46,728 bases of DNA from Sediminibacterium sp. (GTDB lineage Bacteria > Bacteroidota > Bacteroidia > Chitinophagales > Chitinophagaceae): contig JAIXYL010000062.1 of NCBI GenBank assembly GCA_027490265.1, forward strand, positions 1-46,728. Reading direction: 5' to 3'. The notes under the pieces are model-generated. The model was given only the letters and a program-made list of their open reading frames with translations. It searched no databases and was not told the DNA's origin. Positions within the stretch are counted from its first letter, which is position 1. Every line of letters starts with the position of its first letter. The translations under genes were made by a program, and so were the position numbers. This document shows, in pieces, positions 1-9,900 of this stretch.

Positions 1-1017
1 ATGGATGGATTTGGTGGAGACACTGGCATCATCATTTTGGCAGCAACCAACCGACCCGATGTATTAGATAGTGCGTTATTGCGCCCAGGAAGATTTGATC
101 GTCAAATTTCCATTGACAAACCAGATGTAAAAGGTCGTGAAGCCATTTTAAAAGTTCACTTAGGACCAATTAAGGTATCAGAAACATTGGATTTGCATAA
201 GTTGGCGGAACAAACCCCTGGCTTTGCTGGCGCAGACATCGCCAATGTATGTAATGAAGCCGCATTAATTGCTGCTCGTAAGGGTAAGGAAGCAGTTGAT
301 ATGAGTGATTTCCAAGATGCTATTGATCGTGTGATAGGTGGTTTAGAGAAAAAGAATAAAATCATTGCGCCACATGAAAAATCAATTATTGCCTACCACG
401 AAGCTGGTCATGCAGTATGCGGTTGGTTTTTAGAGCATGCATATCCTTTGTTAAAAGTGACGATTGTTCCGAGAGGTACTGCTGCATTGGGTTATGCGCA
501 ATACACACCTACGGAACAATACTTATACAATACCGATCAATTAATGGATCAAATTTGTATGACACTTGGTGGTAGAGCTGCTGAAGAAATTTTCTTTGGT
601 AAAATTTCTACCGGTGCTGCCAATGACTTGCAACAGATTACCAGAATTGCTTACAGCATGGTAACTGCATATGGTATGAATAAGAAAGTTGGTAACGTAA
701 GTTTCTATGATCCATCACAAGAAAATACTTTTACCAAACCTTATAGTGAAGAAACAGGTAAAATTATTGATGAAGAAGTTAGGGGGATTATAGACGAAGC
801 ATACCAAAAGACCCTCGATTTGTTAAACGAGAAGAAAACGGAAGTTGAGAAGTTGGCAAAAGAGCTATTAGAAAAAGAAGTATTACACAAGAGCGATGTA
901 GAACATTTAATTGGCAAACGACCTTTTGAAGAAAAGAAATTGCTTGAAGTAGAAGCTGAAAAAAATGCAGCGGCAGAAAAGCTTGCAGCGGAGGAACCAA
1001 CTGATACGAATGTATAA
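1..1017 (+). CDS. ftsH: ATP-dependent zinc metalloprotease FtsH (5' truncated by window edge)
   Basis: This is the C-terminal part of the membrane-anchored AAA+ protease that degrades misfolded and regulatory membrane proteins. The frame is open from base 1, so the true start, the membrane segments and the Walker motifs lie upstream. Counting from base 1, the AAA second region of homology ([20 protein letters not shown]) is at residues 15-34. The zinc-binding HEAGH is at 133-137, and a likely third metal ligand is Asp209 in TGAANDLQQ. The tail is rich in Glu, Lys and Ala. The stop overlaps the start of the next gene by one base (TAATG), which suggests translational coupling. Identification is secure; only its extent is unknown. 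Confidence 0.97.
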   Translation: MDGFGGDTGIIILAATNRPDVLDSALLRPGRFDRQISIDKPDVKGREAILKVHLGPIKVSETLDLHKLAEQTPGFAGADIANVCNEAALIAARKGKEAVDMSDFQDAIDRVIGGLEKKNKIIAPHEKSIIAYHEAGHAVCGWFLEHAYPLLKVTIVPRGTAALGYAQYTPTEQYLYNTDQLMDQICMTLGGRAAEEIFFGKISTGAANDLQQITRIAYSMVTAYGMNKKVGNVSFYDPSQENTFTKPYSEETGKIIDEEVRGIIDEAYQKTLDLLNEKKTEVEKLAKELLEKEVLHKSDVEHLIGKRPFEEKKLLEVEAEKNAAAEKLAAEEPTDTNV

Positions 1018-1646
1018 TGATCAATTCAAGAGATAAAATTTTAAGTCAAATCAAACAGGCACTTGTTACCAAAGTGCCTGTTCCCTTTTTGAGTACAGCC
1101 TCAATTCCTGAATTGTTTCAACCTACTCAAAAGGAATTAGAAGTAGAGTTTGCAGAGCATTTTACAGGCTTGCAAGGCAGGTTTTCTTTTTGCATCGATG
1201 AATCAGAATTGGTTGCACAACTCATGCAGCTGATATCAAACAGAAACTGGAAACATATTTTTTGTAAAGAACCAGATTTGCAAAAATTATTGCTTGAGAA
1301 CGGGTATCATGGTGAATTTACAAGTGAGTTAGCATCCTGTGATTTGTCAATAACGAGTTGTGAATACTTAGTTGCAAGAACAGGAAGTATGATCCTAAGT
1401 AGTGCAGCTTTAAGTGGGCGTACAACCAGTGTGTATGCTCCGGTGCATATCTGCATAGCCAAGACCAATCAATTGGTATACAGTATTGATGAAGCCATTC
1501 AGAAAATGACCGATAAATACGGTCAGGATTTGCCATCAATGATTAGTTTAGCAACCGGTCCTAGCAGAACTGCTGATATTGAAAAAACATTGGTTGTGGG
1601 TGTGCATGGACCAAAAGAAGTTTTTTGCTTTTTAACCGATGTTTGA
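1017..1646 (+). CDS. LUD-domain protein (LutC/YkgG family)
   Basis: A 209-residue protein of the LutC/YkgG (LUD) family. In Bacillus, LutC belongs to the LutABC lactate-oxidation complex, but LutA and LutB homologues are not seen here, so a role in lactate use is not shown. The family signature is at the C-terminus: TGPSRTADIE followed by LVVGVHGPKE, with the typical stretch ARTGSMILSSAALSGR in the middle. Its ATG overlaps the ftsH stop codon, so it is probably co-translated with ftsH. The family is clear, the substrate unknown. Confidence 0.85.
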   Translation: MINSRDKILSQIKQALVTKVPVPFLSTASIPELFQPTQKELEVEFAEHFTGLQGRFSFCIDESELVAQLMQLISNRNWKHIFCKEPDLQKLLLENGYHGEFTSELASCDLSITSCEYLVARTGSMILSSAALSGRTTSVYAPVHICIAKTNQLVYSIDEAIQKMTDKYGQDLPSMISLATGPSRTADIEKTLVVGVHGPKEVFCFLTDV

Positions 1647-1660
1647 TTAAACTTGTTGAT

Positions 1661-2089
1661 ATGGAATTAGCTTGTCGTCACTTATTTGTATATGGGTCGC
1701 TTAGAAGCGGCTTTAATAATCCTGCTTATACCTATATCAGTAAATATTTTACCTTAATGGGTACGGCTTATGTGCAAGGGAAACTATTTCAATTACCTGA
1801 ATTTCCTGCTGGTGTTCCTTCTGAAGACCAAAGTTTGATTAAGGGGGAATTGTATACCATTAAAATACCTGCAGAATGCTCATGGGCGATTGCACAATTA
1901 GACGATTATGAGGGTGTTCAAGCAGAAGAAGGTCAATCGCCTTTGTATAGAAGAGCGCTAACGACGGTTCAATTTAATAATGAACAAACGCAAGCATGGA
2001 TTTATTGGTATAATGGGTCAATTGAAGCAGGTCAATTGATTGAAGGCGGTGATTTGTTGGCATATCTTCAACAAAAAGGGCAGCTATGA
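1661..2089 (+). CDS. Gamma-glutamylcyclotransferase-like (AIG2/GGCT fold) protein
   Basis: A 142-residue protein with the BtrG/GGCT fold. The N-terminal substrate loop LFVYGSLRSG is typical. The LDDYEG motif carries the Glu that acts as general base in gamma-glutamyl cyclotransferases, which release 5-oxoproline from gamma-glutamyl amines or peptides. The open frame extends upstream to a TTG at 1625 inside the preceding gene; I chose the ATG at 1661, which places the YGSLR motif at the usual distance from the N-terminus. It ends in a 4-base ATGA overlap with lpxH. The actual substrate cannot be read from the sequence. Confidence 0.82.
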   Translation: MELACRHLFVYGSLRSGFNNPAYTYISKYFTLMGTAYVQGKLFQLPEFPAGVPSEDQSLIKGELYTIKIPAECSWAIAQLDDYEGVQAEEGQSPLYRRALTTVQFNNEQTQAWIYWYNGSIEAGQLIEGGDLLAYLQQKGQL

Positions 2090-2850
2090 TTCAGTCACTA
2101 GAGGCAAATAAAAAAGTTTATTTTTTATCCGACTTTCATTTAGGTGCACCAAATGCAGACGCTAGTTTGCTTAGAGAGAAAAAATTGGTTCAGTTTTTAA
2201 CGTCCATTAAAGACATGGCAGCAGCCATATTTATTGTTGGGGATATTTTTGATTTCTGGTTTGAATATAAAAAAGTGGTGCCAAAGGGCTATACCCGCTT
2301 GCTAGGCAAACTGGCTGAAATAAGCGATGCTGGTATTCCAATCATTGTTTTTACTGGCAACCATGATATGTGGATGAGTGGCTATTTTGAAGAAGAGTTG
2401 AATATTTCTGTATTTCATGAGCCCAAACAATTTGAATGGAATGGTAAAAAAATTTTAGTTGGCCATGGGGATGGTTTAGGACCAGGAGATCATGGCTATA
2501 AATTTCTCAAGAAAATATTTACAAATCCGATCTGTCAATGGTTGTTCAGGTTCTTGCATCCTGATTGGGGCATAGGCTTGGCCAATTATTTCAGCAGAAA
2601 AAGCAAGGAGAAAACAGGCGCATCCGATGATCATTTCTTGGGAGCTGATAAAGAATGGTTAATCGTGTATTGTAAAGAGGCTTTAACAAAAACACAAACA
2701 GATTTTTTTATTTTTGGACATCGTCATTATCCCATTGATTATCCTTTGAATCAACAGAGTCGATACATTAATTTGGGCGATTGGATTAAGCACTTTACCT
2801 ATGCTGAATTTGATGGTACCGATATGCAATTGAAAAAATTTGACGCTTAA
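2086..2850 (+). CDS. lpxH: UDP-2,3-diacylglucosamine diphosphatase (LpxH-type metallophosphoesterase)
   Basis: A calcineurin-type phosphoesterase of 254 residues that hydrolyses UDP-2,3-diacylglucosamine to lipid X in lipid A synthesis at the inner face of the inner membrane. All the metal-ligand blocks are visible: SDFHLG (15-20), GDIFDFW (52-58), GNHD (91-94), GHGDG (126-130) and GHRH near the C-terminus. The basic, hydrophobic stretch after GHGDG (FLKKIFTNPICQWLFRFLHP) fits the lipid-binding cap of LpxH. It overlaps the upstream gene by 4 bases and is 7 bases from the channel gene that follows. A related Bacteroidota phosphoesterase (LpxH2/LpxG-like) cannot be fully excluded. Confidence 0.88.
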   Translation: MIQSLEANKKVYFLSDFHLGAPNADASLLREKKLVQFLTSIKDMAAAIFIVGDIFDFWFEYKKVVPKGYTRLLGKLAEISDAGIPIIVFTGNHDMWMSGYFEEELNISVFHEPKQFEWNGKKILVGHGDGLGPGDHGYKFLKKIFTNPICQWLFRFLHPDWGIGLANYFSRKSKEKTGASDDHFLGADKEWLIVYCKEALTKTQTDFFIFGHRHYPIDYPLNQQSRYINLGDWIKHFTYAEFDGTDMQLKKFDA

Positions 2851-2857
2851 TTAAATT

Positions 2858-3952
2858 ATGAACAAGCTATTAGATCAAGTAATACTCAATAATTCCGTTC
2901 GAAGCTATTTGACTGTATTATTGGTAATTATTGGTATTCTACTCTTTAAACGCATTGTTTCTAAGTATCTTGCCAAATTGATGTTTCGGTTAGTGGGCAA
3001 TGCCAAGAAGCATGTTGCAAGAGAGTCCTTTTTGAATTTGGTAGTACAACCTTTAGATTATTTTTTATTATTACTCATTGGTTTTATTTCTTTAGATCAA
3101 TTGGTTTTCCCCAAAGCATTGAATATTACTATTTACAAAGTTTCAATGAAGGAATTGATTGATGCTTTAGCGGATGGTGTTTTAATCATTGTATTTATTT
3201 GGTTATGCTTAAGAGTCATTGAGTTTATTGCATTGATTTTAGAACAAAAAGCCAATCAAACAGCTGATATGACAGATAATCAGTTGATTATTTTCTTTAA
3301 GGATTTCTTCAAAGCTGTTTTAGTGATTATTGGTTTTTTATTGATTTTAAAATTTTCATTTAATCAAGACATCAGTAACTTATTAACTGGATTAAGCATT
3401 GTTGGGGCGGCTTTAGCTTTAGCAACAAGAGAAAGTTTAGAAAATTTAATTGCTTCATTCATCATATTCTTCGACAAGCCATTTATAACAGGCGACTTAG
3501 TAAAAGTGAATGGATTTTCAGGTACAATTGAAAAAATCGGATTAAGAAGTACCAGAATTAGGACCCTAGAAAAAACATATATCTCGGTACCTAATAAGCA
3601 AATGGTAGATACAATCGTTGACAATATCTCTTTACGAACGCATCGAAAAGCTGAATTTAAAATTGAAGCAGGCTTAGATGCTTCTACAGAGCAATTGGGC
3701 AGTTTAATTGAGTCAATAAGAACATTACTTATTGAAGCTGGGGTTGATGGTATAGCTGTTCATTTGGTAGATACTGGCAAGAATGCACATATTATCAGTG
3801 TAGATTACTTATCAATTGTGTCGCAACCAATGGAACAATTTTTACAACAGCGACAAGACATACTCTTGAAAATAATTGGTTTAATGGAGCAAAAAAAGAT
3901 TCAAATGGCTGGGGCATCAACAGATATTGTTGTAACCAACAAATCAGTTTGA
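2858..3952 (+). CDS. MscS-family mechanosensitive ion channel
   Basis: A 364-residue inner-membrane protein, probably a small-conductance mechanosensitive channel that vents solutes on hypo-osmotic shock. About five hydrophobic segments cover residues 15-190. The last contains the Gly/Ala-rich pore helix (LSIVGAALALATRESLENL), followed by the beta-domain signature FDKPFITGDLVKVNGFSGTI and IRTLEKTYISVPN. The C-terminal alpha/beta vestibule domain follows. It is the last gene of the ftsH-lpxH run. Its stop lies inside the 3' end of the convergent merR-type gene, with 9 bases shared. Confidence 0.9.
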   Translation: MNKLLDQVILNNSVRSYLTVLLVIIGILLFKRIVSKYLAKLMFRLVGNAKKHVARESFLNLVVQPLDYFLLLLIGFISLDQLVFPKALNITIYKVSMKELIDALADGVLIIVFIWLCLRVIEFIALILEQKANQTADMTDNQLIIFFKDFFKAVLVIIGFLLILKFSFNQDISNLLTGLSIVGAALALATRESLENLIASFIIFFDKPFITGDLVKVNGFSGTIEKIGLRSTRIRTLEKTYISVPNKQMVDTIVDNISLRTHRKAEFKIEAGLDASTEQLGSLIESIRTLLIEAGVDGIAVHLVDTGKNAHIISVDYLSIVSQPMEQFLQQRQDILLKIIGLMEQKKIQMAGASTDIVVTNKSV

Positions 3953-4591
3953 TAATGAAACTTTTAATTCAAGTAAAAATTGCTTGAATCTATTCAACGA
4001 TTGAACCAATTGGGTCTCTGTATCAATTTTATTTTTGTGGTTTTTTAAGTAACTCTTGGCGCCTTCAATAGAAAATTTGCGCTGCCTAAGCAACATGTAA
4101 ATCAATTGCAGGTTTTGAATGTCTTCTACTCTAAAAAGCCGATCACCTTTTCTAGTTTTTCTTGGTTGTAAGATGTCAAATTCATTTTCCCAATAACGCA
4201 GTAAAGAAGTATTGACTTTAAACCAAGAAGCTACTTCACTAATTGAATAATACAATTTCTGTTGTAATATTTCAGCCGAAGGTATGTCTATCAAATCCAC
4301 AACCGCATCCATCTCTTTAAAAGATTTCCTACCTCTTTTACCCGGCGTTTTTACTTTTTCAATTGGCTTTGTTTTTTCAACAACTTGAATGGGTTTTGCA
4401 ACCGTTACAACAGGTTCTTCAACTTTTGCGGATTTTACTTTTACAACTATTTGCTCACTGGCATATACCACAGGTTCAGGAGATACAGGGCTTTCAACTG
4501 TTTTTTTAATGACTTGCTTTTTGGTCTTGGGCGCAGGGGCATTTTCCACCGGCATACCAAAAAGGTCTAATTGTTGTAAAGGTGTGGCCAT
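3944..4591 (-). CDS. MerR-family transcriptional regulator with long low-complexity N-terminus
   Basis: The MerR-type winged helix lies in the C-terminal half (about residues 113-185: YYSISEVASWFKVNTSLLRYWENEF, then RLFRVEDIQNLQLIYMLLRQRKFSIEGAKSYL). The first ~100 residues are a Lys/Val/Pro/Glu-rich, probably disordered extension, with a short hydrophobic/acidic start (QQLDLFGMP). No C-terminal effector domain or metal-binding cysteines follow the DNA-binding domain. Such MerR proteins are common in Bacteroidota, but their targets are mostly unknown. It is divergent from the dehydrogenase gene across an 81-base gap. Confidence 0.85.
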   Translation of the reverse strand: MATPLQQLDLFGMPVENAPAPKTKKQVIKKTVESPVSPEPVVYASEQIVVKVKSAKVEEPVVTVAKPIQVVEKTKPIEKVKTPGKRGRKSFKEMDAVVDLIDIPSAEILQQKLYYSISEVASWFKVNTSLLRYWENEFDILQPRKTRKGDRLFRVEDIQNLQLIYMLLRQRKFSIEGAKSYLKNHKNKIDTETQLVQSLNRFKQFLLELKVSLSN

Positions 4592-4593
4592 GC

Positions 4594-4605
4594 GCTAAAA
4601 TTAGC
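4594..4605. promoter_or_regulatory. Short palindrome just upstream of the MerR-type gene
   Basis: GCTAA and TTAGC arms flank a two-base centre, starting 3 bases upstream of the MerR-type start codon. MerR proteins bind dyad-symmetric sites, so autoregulation is possible. The arms are short and the match could be chance in AT-rich DNA. Confidence 0.25.
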
Positions 4606-4672
4606 ACCAAATTTTGCTTTATTTAGCTGTTCTAACTTGCTAGTGGATAAGATGTAAGTATCTTGCAGTTAT

Positions 4673-5530
4673 ATGGCCATTCAACCCTTTAAAACCATTA
4701 TTGTTTGCGGTGCTGGTACCATGGGTAGTGGTATTGCGCAGGTTGCAGCAACTGCTGGCTTTCAAGTTATACAATTCGATTTGAACCAAGCCATGTTGGA
4801 AAAATCAGCTCAAAACATAGCATTAAGCCTGCAAAAGTTCCTTGACAAAGGCAAAATAACAGCATCCGAGTACCAACAAACCATTCAAAATATTCAATAC
4901 ACATCATCAATAGCTGATTGTAAAGGACAATTGGTCATTGAAGCCATTATTGAAAAGCCGTCTGCAAAAATTGATTTATTCAATCAATTGTTGTTGATCA
5001 ATGGATCAGATTTGGTTTTAGCAACCAACACATCTTCTATATCCATTGATGCAATTGCAACATCGCTTGTTGCACCGGCACAACTTGTGGGGTTACATTT
5101 TTTTAATCCTGCCCCATTAATGAAATTGGTAGAAATCATCAAAGGGCAGTTTACATTACCAGCCATTGTTGATCAAATGGTTGCTTTGACTAAACAATTA
5201 CAGAAAACTCCTGTGATTTGTAAGGATTCCCCAGGTTTCATTGTGAATAGAGTAGCCAGACCCTATTATTTGGAAGCGATGCATATGGTTCAACATGGTC
5301 TTGCAACAATGGAACAAGTTGATGCTGTATTAGAAGCAACAGGGTTTAAAATGGGCCCATTCAAATTAATGGATCTCATTGGTTTAGACATCAATTACAG
5401 TGTCAGTACCATCGTTTGGGAAGACTTAGGTAAACCAGATCGATTAAAGCCGGCCGATATTCAAAAAGAAAAAGTGAATGAAGGCAGCTTAGGTGTGAAA
5501 ACCAAAAAAGGATTTTATCAATACCAATAA
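4673..5530 (+). CDS. 3-hydroxyacyl-CoA (3-hydroxybutyryl-CoA) dehydrogenase
   Basis: A 285-residue single-domain-pair dehydrogenase that oxidises (S)-3-hydroxyacyl-CoA with NAD+. The Rossmann loop GAGTMGSGIAQ is at residues 13-23. The family signature HFFNPAPLMKLVEII contains the catalytic His. The C-terminal helical domain includes DSPGFIVNRVARPYYLEA and ends in GVKTKKGFYQY, as in Hbd and PaaH. The length fits Hbd/PaaH, not the long FadB fusion. Because the window also holds a phenylacetate operon, it may serve as PaaH in that pathway, but it lies 33 kb away and could equally serve butyrate or fatty-acid metabolism. Confidence 0.9.
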   Translation: MAIQPFKTIIVCGAGTMGSGIAQVAATAGFQVIQFDLNQAMLEKSAQNIALSLQKFLDKGKITASEYQQTIQNIQYTSSIADCKGQLVIEAIIEKPSAKIDLFNQLLLINGSDLVLATNTSSISIDAIATSLVAPAQLVGLHFFNPAPLMKLVEIIKGQFTLPAIVDQMVALTKQLQKTPVICKDSPGFIVNRVARPYYLEAMHMVQHGLATMEQVDAVLEATGFKMGPFKLMDLIGLDINYSVSTIVWEDLGKPDRLKPADIQKEKVNEGSLGVKTKKGFYQYQ

Positions 5531-5536
5531 GTAAAG

Positions 5537-6937
5537 CTATAAGCCAATATTTACTTCATTGTCCCAATTGGCTCTTACAGACAATGGTTTGGTAATGAGT
5601 TGAACGATCTCTGGTTGCTTTTTAACTTTGCCAAATGACCCGGTATCCCAAACACCATTTTGATTGGCATCATACAAAATCCTTAGTTCGTAGCTTCCAG
5701 ATCTGAATAATTTTCTGACCAATTCAAAAGACGTTAATGGAATTGATTCAACCAGTTTATCTGATTGAAAAATTTGTAAAACAGGATGTTTTTGTAAATT
5801 GATATTGCTGAAACGCAATCGGATACTGCCGTAATCAGCTTCTTTTTTTGTAGTAAATTTTAAAGTATCTGTTTTTACTAAACCGTTGCCTCCTGTATCT
5901 AAAATGGCATCTTTCGGTAATATTAATCTAAAATTTGTCTGTTCCTTCCAAGGATAATTGATGCTTACTATTGTTTTACTGGTATCTAAATTGATAGTAT
6001 AATCTTTTAGTGCTACATAGTTGGTATCGGTGAATTGAATTCTACTGCTGTCAAACGATTTTAATGGCTTTAAGAATTTTAATTGCAAGGGGGATAATAG
6101 ATCTTGTGTACCATTATCAAGGGTTATGGTATATCGCAATCTTGTATCATTTTTATTGGCTACTGAGGCTGATGGGCTGGCAGCAATGGTTGCTTTTCTT
6201 TTAAAGGCTTCAAAAGCATAGAGTGTATCAGAAACGGATTTTTCGTTGATGCGAAGCGGTTCAGATCTAAATGCAAATAACTTGGTACTGTCATCATATT
6301 TTTTTGAAAAATCATTTGGCAAAACATAAACGGTATATAATCCTCCAGATAAATTATTGAATTCAAAAAAACCTTTGCCATTTATTTTTGCATAATAACG
6401 GGGTCTATTTTTAAAAATAGCCGTATCGCTTGTTGTATTGTGTAGTACAACAAGCAAGGTTGAATCTACACTGCCTTTTTCAGCAAGCAAAACCTTACCG
6501 CTGTATGAAAAATTATCAATGGTATTGCCTGTAGAAAAAATATAGGTAAAGTCTTTTAATATATTGCCTTCATTAACATCTTTAATGGCATTGCCAAAAT
6601 TGAGTGAGTAGGTAGTATTGGCTTCTAGGCTGTCTTTAATTTTAATGGTTACTGTTCTTAACTTATTGTCTACAATCGGCATATTTTTTATAGTCGGCGA
6701 CACAATCAAATTACTGTTGATGTCTTGTATGGTTACAAATTCATCAAAGCTGAGGGTAATTAATTTGGGGAATACATTGAGGGCGGAATCTTTAGGGACA
6801 GCAGTCAATAATAAAGGCGGCAAGCTGTCTTTTGGTCCTCCGGTCGGAGGAATAATATTGGCACAGGAACTTAATAGCACTAATTGAATAAGGTATATGC
6901 TGAAAATGACCCCAATATGTTTTGTTACGTGTATCAT
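5537..6937 (-). CDS. Ig-like domain lipoprotein (SbsA-type Ig-like N-terminal domain)
   Basis: A 466-residue predicted lipoprotein. The signal peptide ends in a lipobox LLSSC with Cys25 as the lipidated residue. It is followed by the Bacteroidota-typical start ANIIPPTGGPKDSLPP. Residues ~40-130 look like a bacterial Ig-like (Big_5/SbsA) domain: PKDSALNVFPKLITLSFDEF up to YIFSTG. The remainder is beta-rich with a second such region around LRYTITLDNGTQD. It is probably a periplasmic or outer-membrane protein; no enzymatic motif is seen. It follows the helicase gene on the same strand after 23 bases. Function unknown. Confidence 0.75.
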   Translation of the reverse strand: MIHVTKHIGVIFSIYLIQLVLLSSCANIIPPTGGPKDSLPPLLLTAVPKDSALNVFPKLITLSFDEFVTIQDINSNLIVSPTIKNMPIVDNKLRTVTIKIKDSLEANTTYSLNFGNAIKDVNEGNILKDFTYIFSTGNTIDNFSYSGKVLLAEKGSVDSTLLVVLHNTTSDTAIFKNRPRYYAKINGKGFFEFNNLSGGLYTVYVLPNDFSKKYDDSTKLFAFRSEPLRINEKSVSDTLYAFEAFKRKATIAASPSASVANKNDTRLRYTITLDNGTQDLLSPLQLKFLKPLKSFDSSRIQFTDTNYVALKDYTINLDTSKTIVSINYPWKEQTNFRLILPKDAILDTGGNGLVKTDTLKFTTKKEADYGSIRLRFSNINLQKHPVLQIFQSDKLVESIPLTSFELVRKLFRSGSYELRILYDANQNGVWDTGSFGKVKKQPEIVQLITKPLSVRANWDNEVNIGL

Positions 6938-6960
6938 GATAAATGCAAACTTATTTATAA

Positions 6961-9900
6961 TTATGCTTCAGTTTGGTTTTCTTCGTCTTCTGGAAGCATT
7001 TCAGTGATTGCTATGTTTAAATCGTTGCTTTTTACAAATTTGCACCAGTGGCAATCGTCTTTTCCACAGCCAGTATAAAATTCATGGGCTTGAATTTTTT
7101 GCCAAACTGTACTGATTTGATTTTTAACGGTAGCAATATCTGCGTCGGTGATGGTGATTTTTTCTTTACGGTACGTCTTTTTATTATCTGGCTCAACAAA
7201 GTCAAATTCACTGCTGATGACTTGCCATGCTTTTTGATCATAATTATCTACCAATATTTTATAAAATACAGCTTGTCTCCAGTAATCACCCCCATCAGGT
7301 TGTTTGTCATTTGGTCCCTTTAATTTATCCTTTGCTTTTTCAATGTCTCCCGTTTTGTAATCTACCACATTAACCAGTTTGCCATTGAACTCAAGTTTGT
7401 CTAATTTCCCTTTTATAGGAACACCGTTTACCATCACATTTTTGATGGTTCTTTCAATAACCACAACTTTATTCCATTCGTTAATATAGGCATCGTAATA
7501 ATTGCTGAGTACTTCACCACCATATTCCATCCTTCTGTTGTATTGCTCCTTGGTAAAGTTTTCACGATGTCGCTTCATGTACCATTCAAAATCTTCAACC
7601 AGTTGTTGTTTTGATGGAAACTGATTGTTGTTTTGCATCAATTGGAAAAACTTTTGTAATGCATGGTGCACGGCTGAACCAAATTCTGTAGACTCTGATT
7701 TTCCAGAAGGTACGCGCACGAGATTATTGAAGTAAAATTGTAGAGGACATTTTAAGTAATTATTGAGTGCCGTTACATTCATGACAAATTTGTCTAAAAC
7801 TCGCTCGATGAATTCAGCTTCAATTTTTTCAATTGAAGGTGCAATGGTTTCCTGAAATTGTAAAATGGTAAAATCGCTGATTTCGTCTTTGCTTAATGTT
7901 TGTTGAACAGTAGTCATCAAACCTGTTTCTTGCATTTCGGCTATAAACATAGATGGTTCTAAGGGCTTACCATCTAGTTTGAAATTACTATAAGAAATAA
8001 ACAAATGCTTTTCAGCTCGGGTTAGTGCAACATAAAACAATCTTCTTAATTCTTCTTCTTCACTCAATACAGGTTGAGAAGCAAATAGGGTATCAGGCAT
8101 GCTGTAACCGCCACCGGGCTTGCGCTTTTTCTCCCAATATGATGCGTTACAACCAGCTAAAAAAACATATTCAAATTCCAATCCCTTAGAGCCATGGGTG
8201 GTAAGTAAATTAACCCCTTTGTCACTTCCACTCACTTGAACAAGCGGTATGGCTATCCCTTCTTTCTCCATTAAATCTATGGCATTCATTAAACCAGCCA
8301 GGTTTAAACTCGGCTGTCTACTGGTTTCTTCTTTTATAAAATTAAATAAGCCAGTTAACTCTTGCAATAACCAGTGTTTATCTGGATGTTGCATGATATA
8401 ATTGATGATGCCAGTTTCTCTGATTAAGTTATCGAATAAATTAATCAATGTAATATTGGGTACATCACCAATTAATTTTTCCAATACATTAATTGCTTTT
8501 TGTAAACCTGGAATGGGTTGACTGAATAAATCCTTAGAAGGTTGATTAGCAGTTTGATAAATATATTGTCTTAGAGACAATTTATCATTACCAAATTTTC
8601 TATCGGCTACTGTTGCGGTCAGTTTTGCAATCTCAATTGGCGGAATGCCAAACCAGTTGAAATGCAAGATTTGAAATAAGCCTTCATCACCACCATAAGG
8701 TGTATCATGTTCCGCTGCTAAGTATCTTAAAATGGTGATGATTTTCTTAGGAATTGGTAAATCAAGAATATTCAAATTCCTTTTACTAAACACAGGAATT
8801 TGTTTAATCTTAAAATAATTGCTAAGTGTTTCTCCGTATTTATTTTCTTTATAAATAACGCCAATTTTCCCTGGCTCAACTTGGGCCTTTAATAATTTTT
8901 CTACAGCCAGTGTTATGGCAATCATTTCATGCTGCTCCGATTCGTATGCAGTTAAAATTGGCGGCTCAGTTAAATGATTAATATTGGTATTGGCGGCTAG
9001 TAATGCTTTGCTTAAGCCTGGAATTTTTTTCACCAATCGCTCGTTATTGCGATCAATCAATGATTTGGCAATGTCTAAAATTGGCTGAGTTGACCGATAG
9101 TTTTGTGTTAATACAACTGTTTGGATGTCTTTGCTGTAGCGGCCTGCAAATTTTTCCATGTTTTCGATATTGGCCCCTTGAAATCGATAAATGCTTTGAT
9201 CGTCATCGCCAACTACAAACACATTGGGTTGTTCCCAATAGCTGATCAGCATTTCAACCAATTGGTTTTGGGTTCCACTTGTGTCTTGGTATTCATCCAC
9301 CAAAATATATTGAAATTGTTCTTGGTACTTTGCCAATAATAGTTTGTTGGTATTAAAAACTTCCAAGACCCAAATAATCATATCATCAAAATCATAACGA
9401 TTGCGTCGTTTCATGAGTTCTTTGAATCGATTGAACTCATTAACTGCTGCTTTTAGCTTCTCCATTCGTTCTGTTGCCAAATCAATTTGCGCTTGCTTAA
9501 CATCCCCCTTTTTAAATTGCTTATAGGCACGCTGGTATACAAATTCTTCTCTGTTTGGGATATCTGCTAAATAACGATCGATTGCATCAATAATTAATTT
9601 AGGAGTCCAGCCTTCTTTTTTCATATGGCTGAATAAACTCTTTAAATGATTGATTTCGAAATAGACATCACCTCTATACCGTTTTAGTGGATGGTTTTTT
9701 GGAAATCCATCAATTAGCTGTTTAAAAATTTCAATGCTTTCTAATTCAGAGACAGGGTCTAGTTTGGTTTTTTCAAAAAGCGAAAGGTTGTCTTGAATGA
9801 TATCATTACAAAAAGAATGAAAGGTATGAATGCTGACTTTATAAGCATCTGGCCCAATGATGCGCAAAAGTCTTTTTCGCATGGCAACTGCGCCTGCATC

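Noticed and set aside
4600-4617. Sigma-54-like TTAGCACCAAATTTTGC upstream of the dehydrogenase gene
   Set aside because: The -24 block lacks the GG pair and the spacing is one base too long.
4621-4672. Possible paa TetR operator (CTAACTTGCTAG) upstream of the paaH-like gene
   Set aside because: Only the CTAAC half matches the candidate operator at 44254; the dyad is imperfect, so no regulatory link to the paa operon is claimed.
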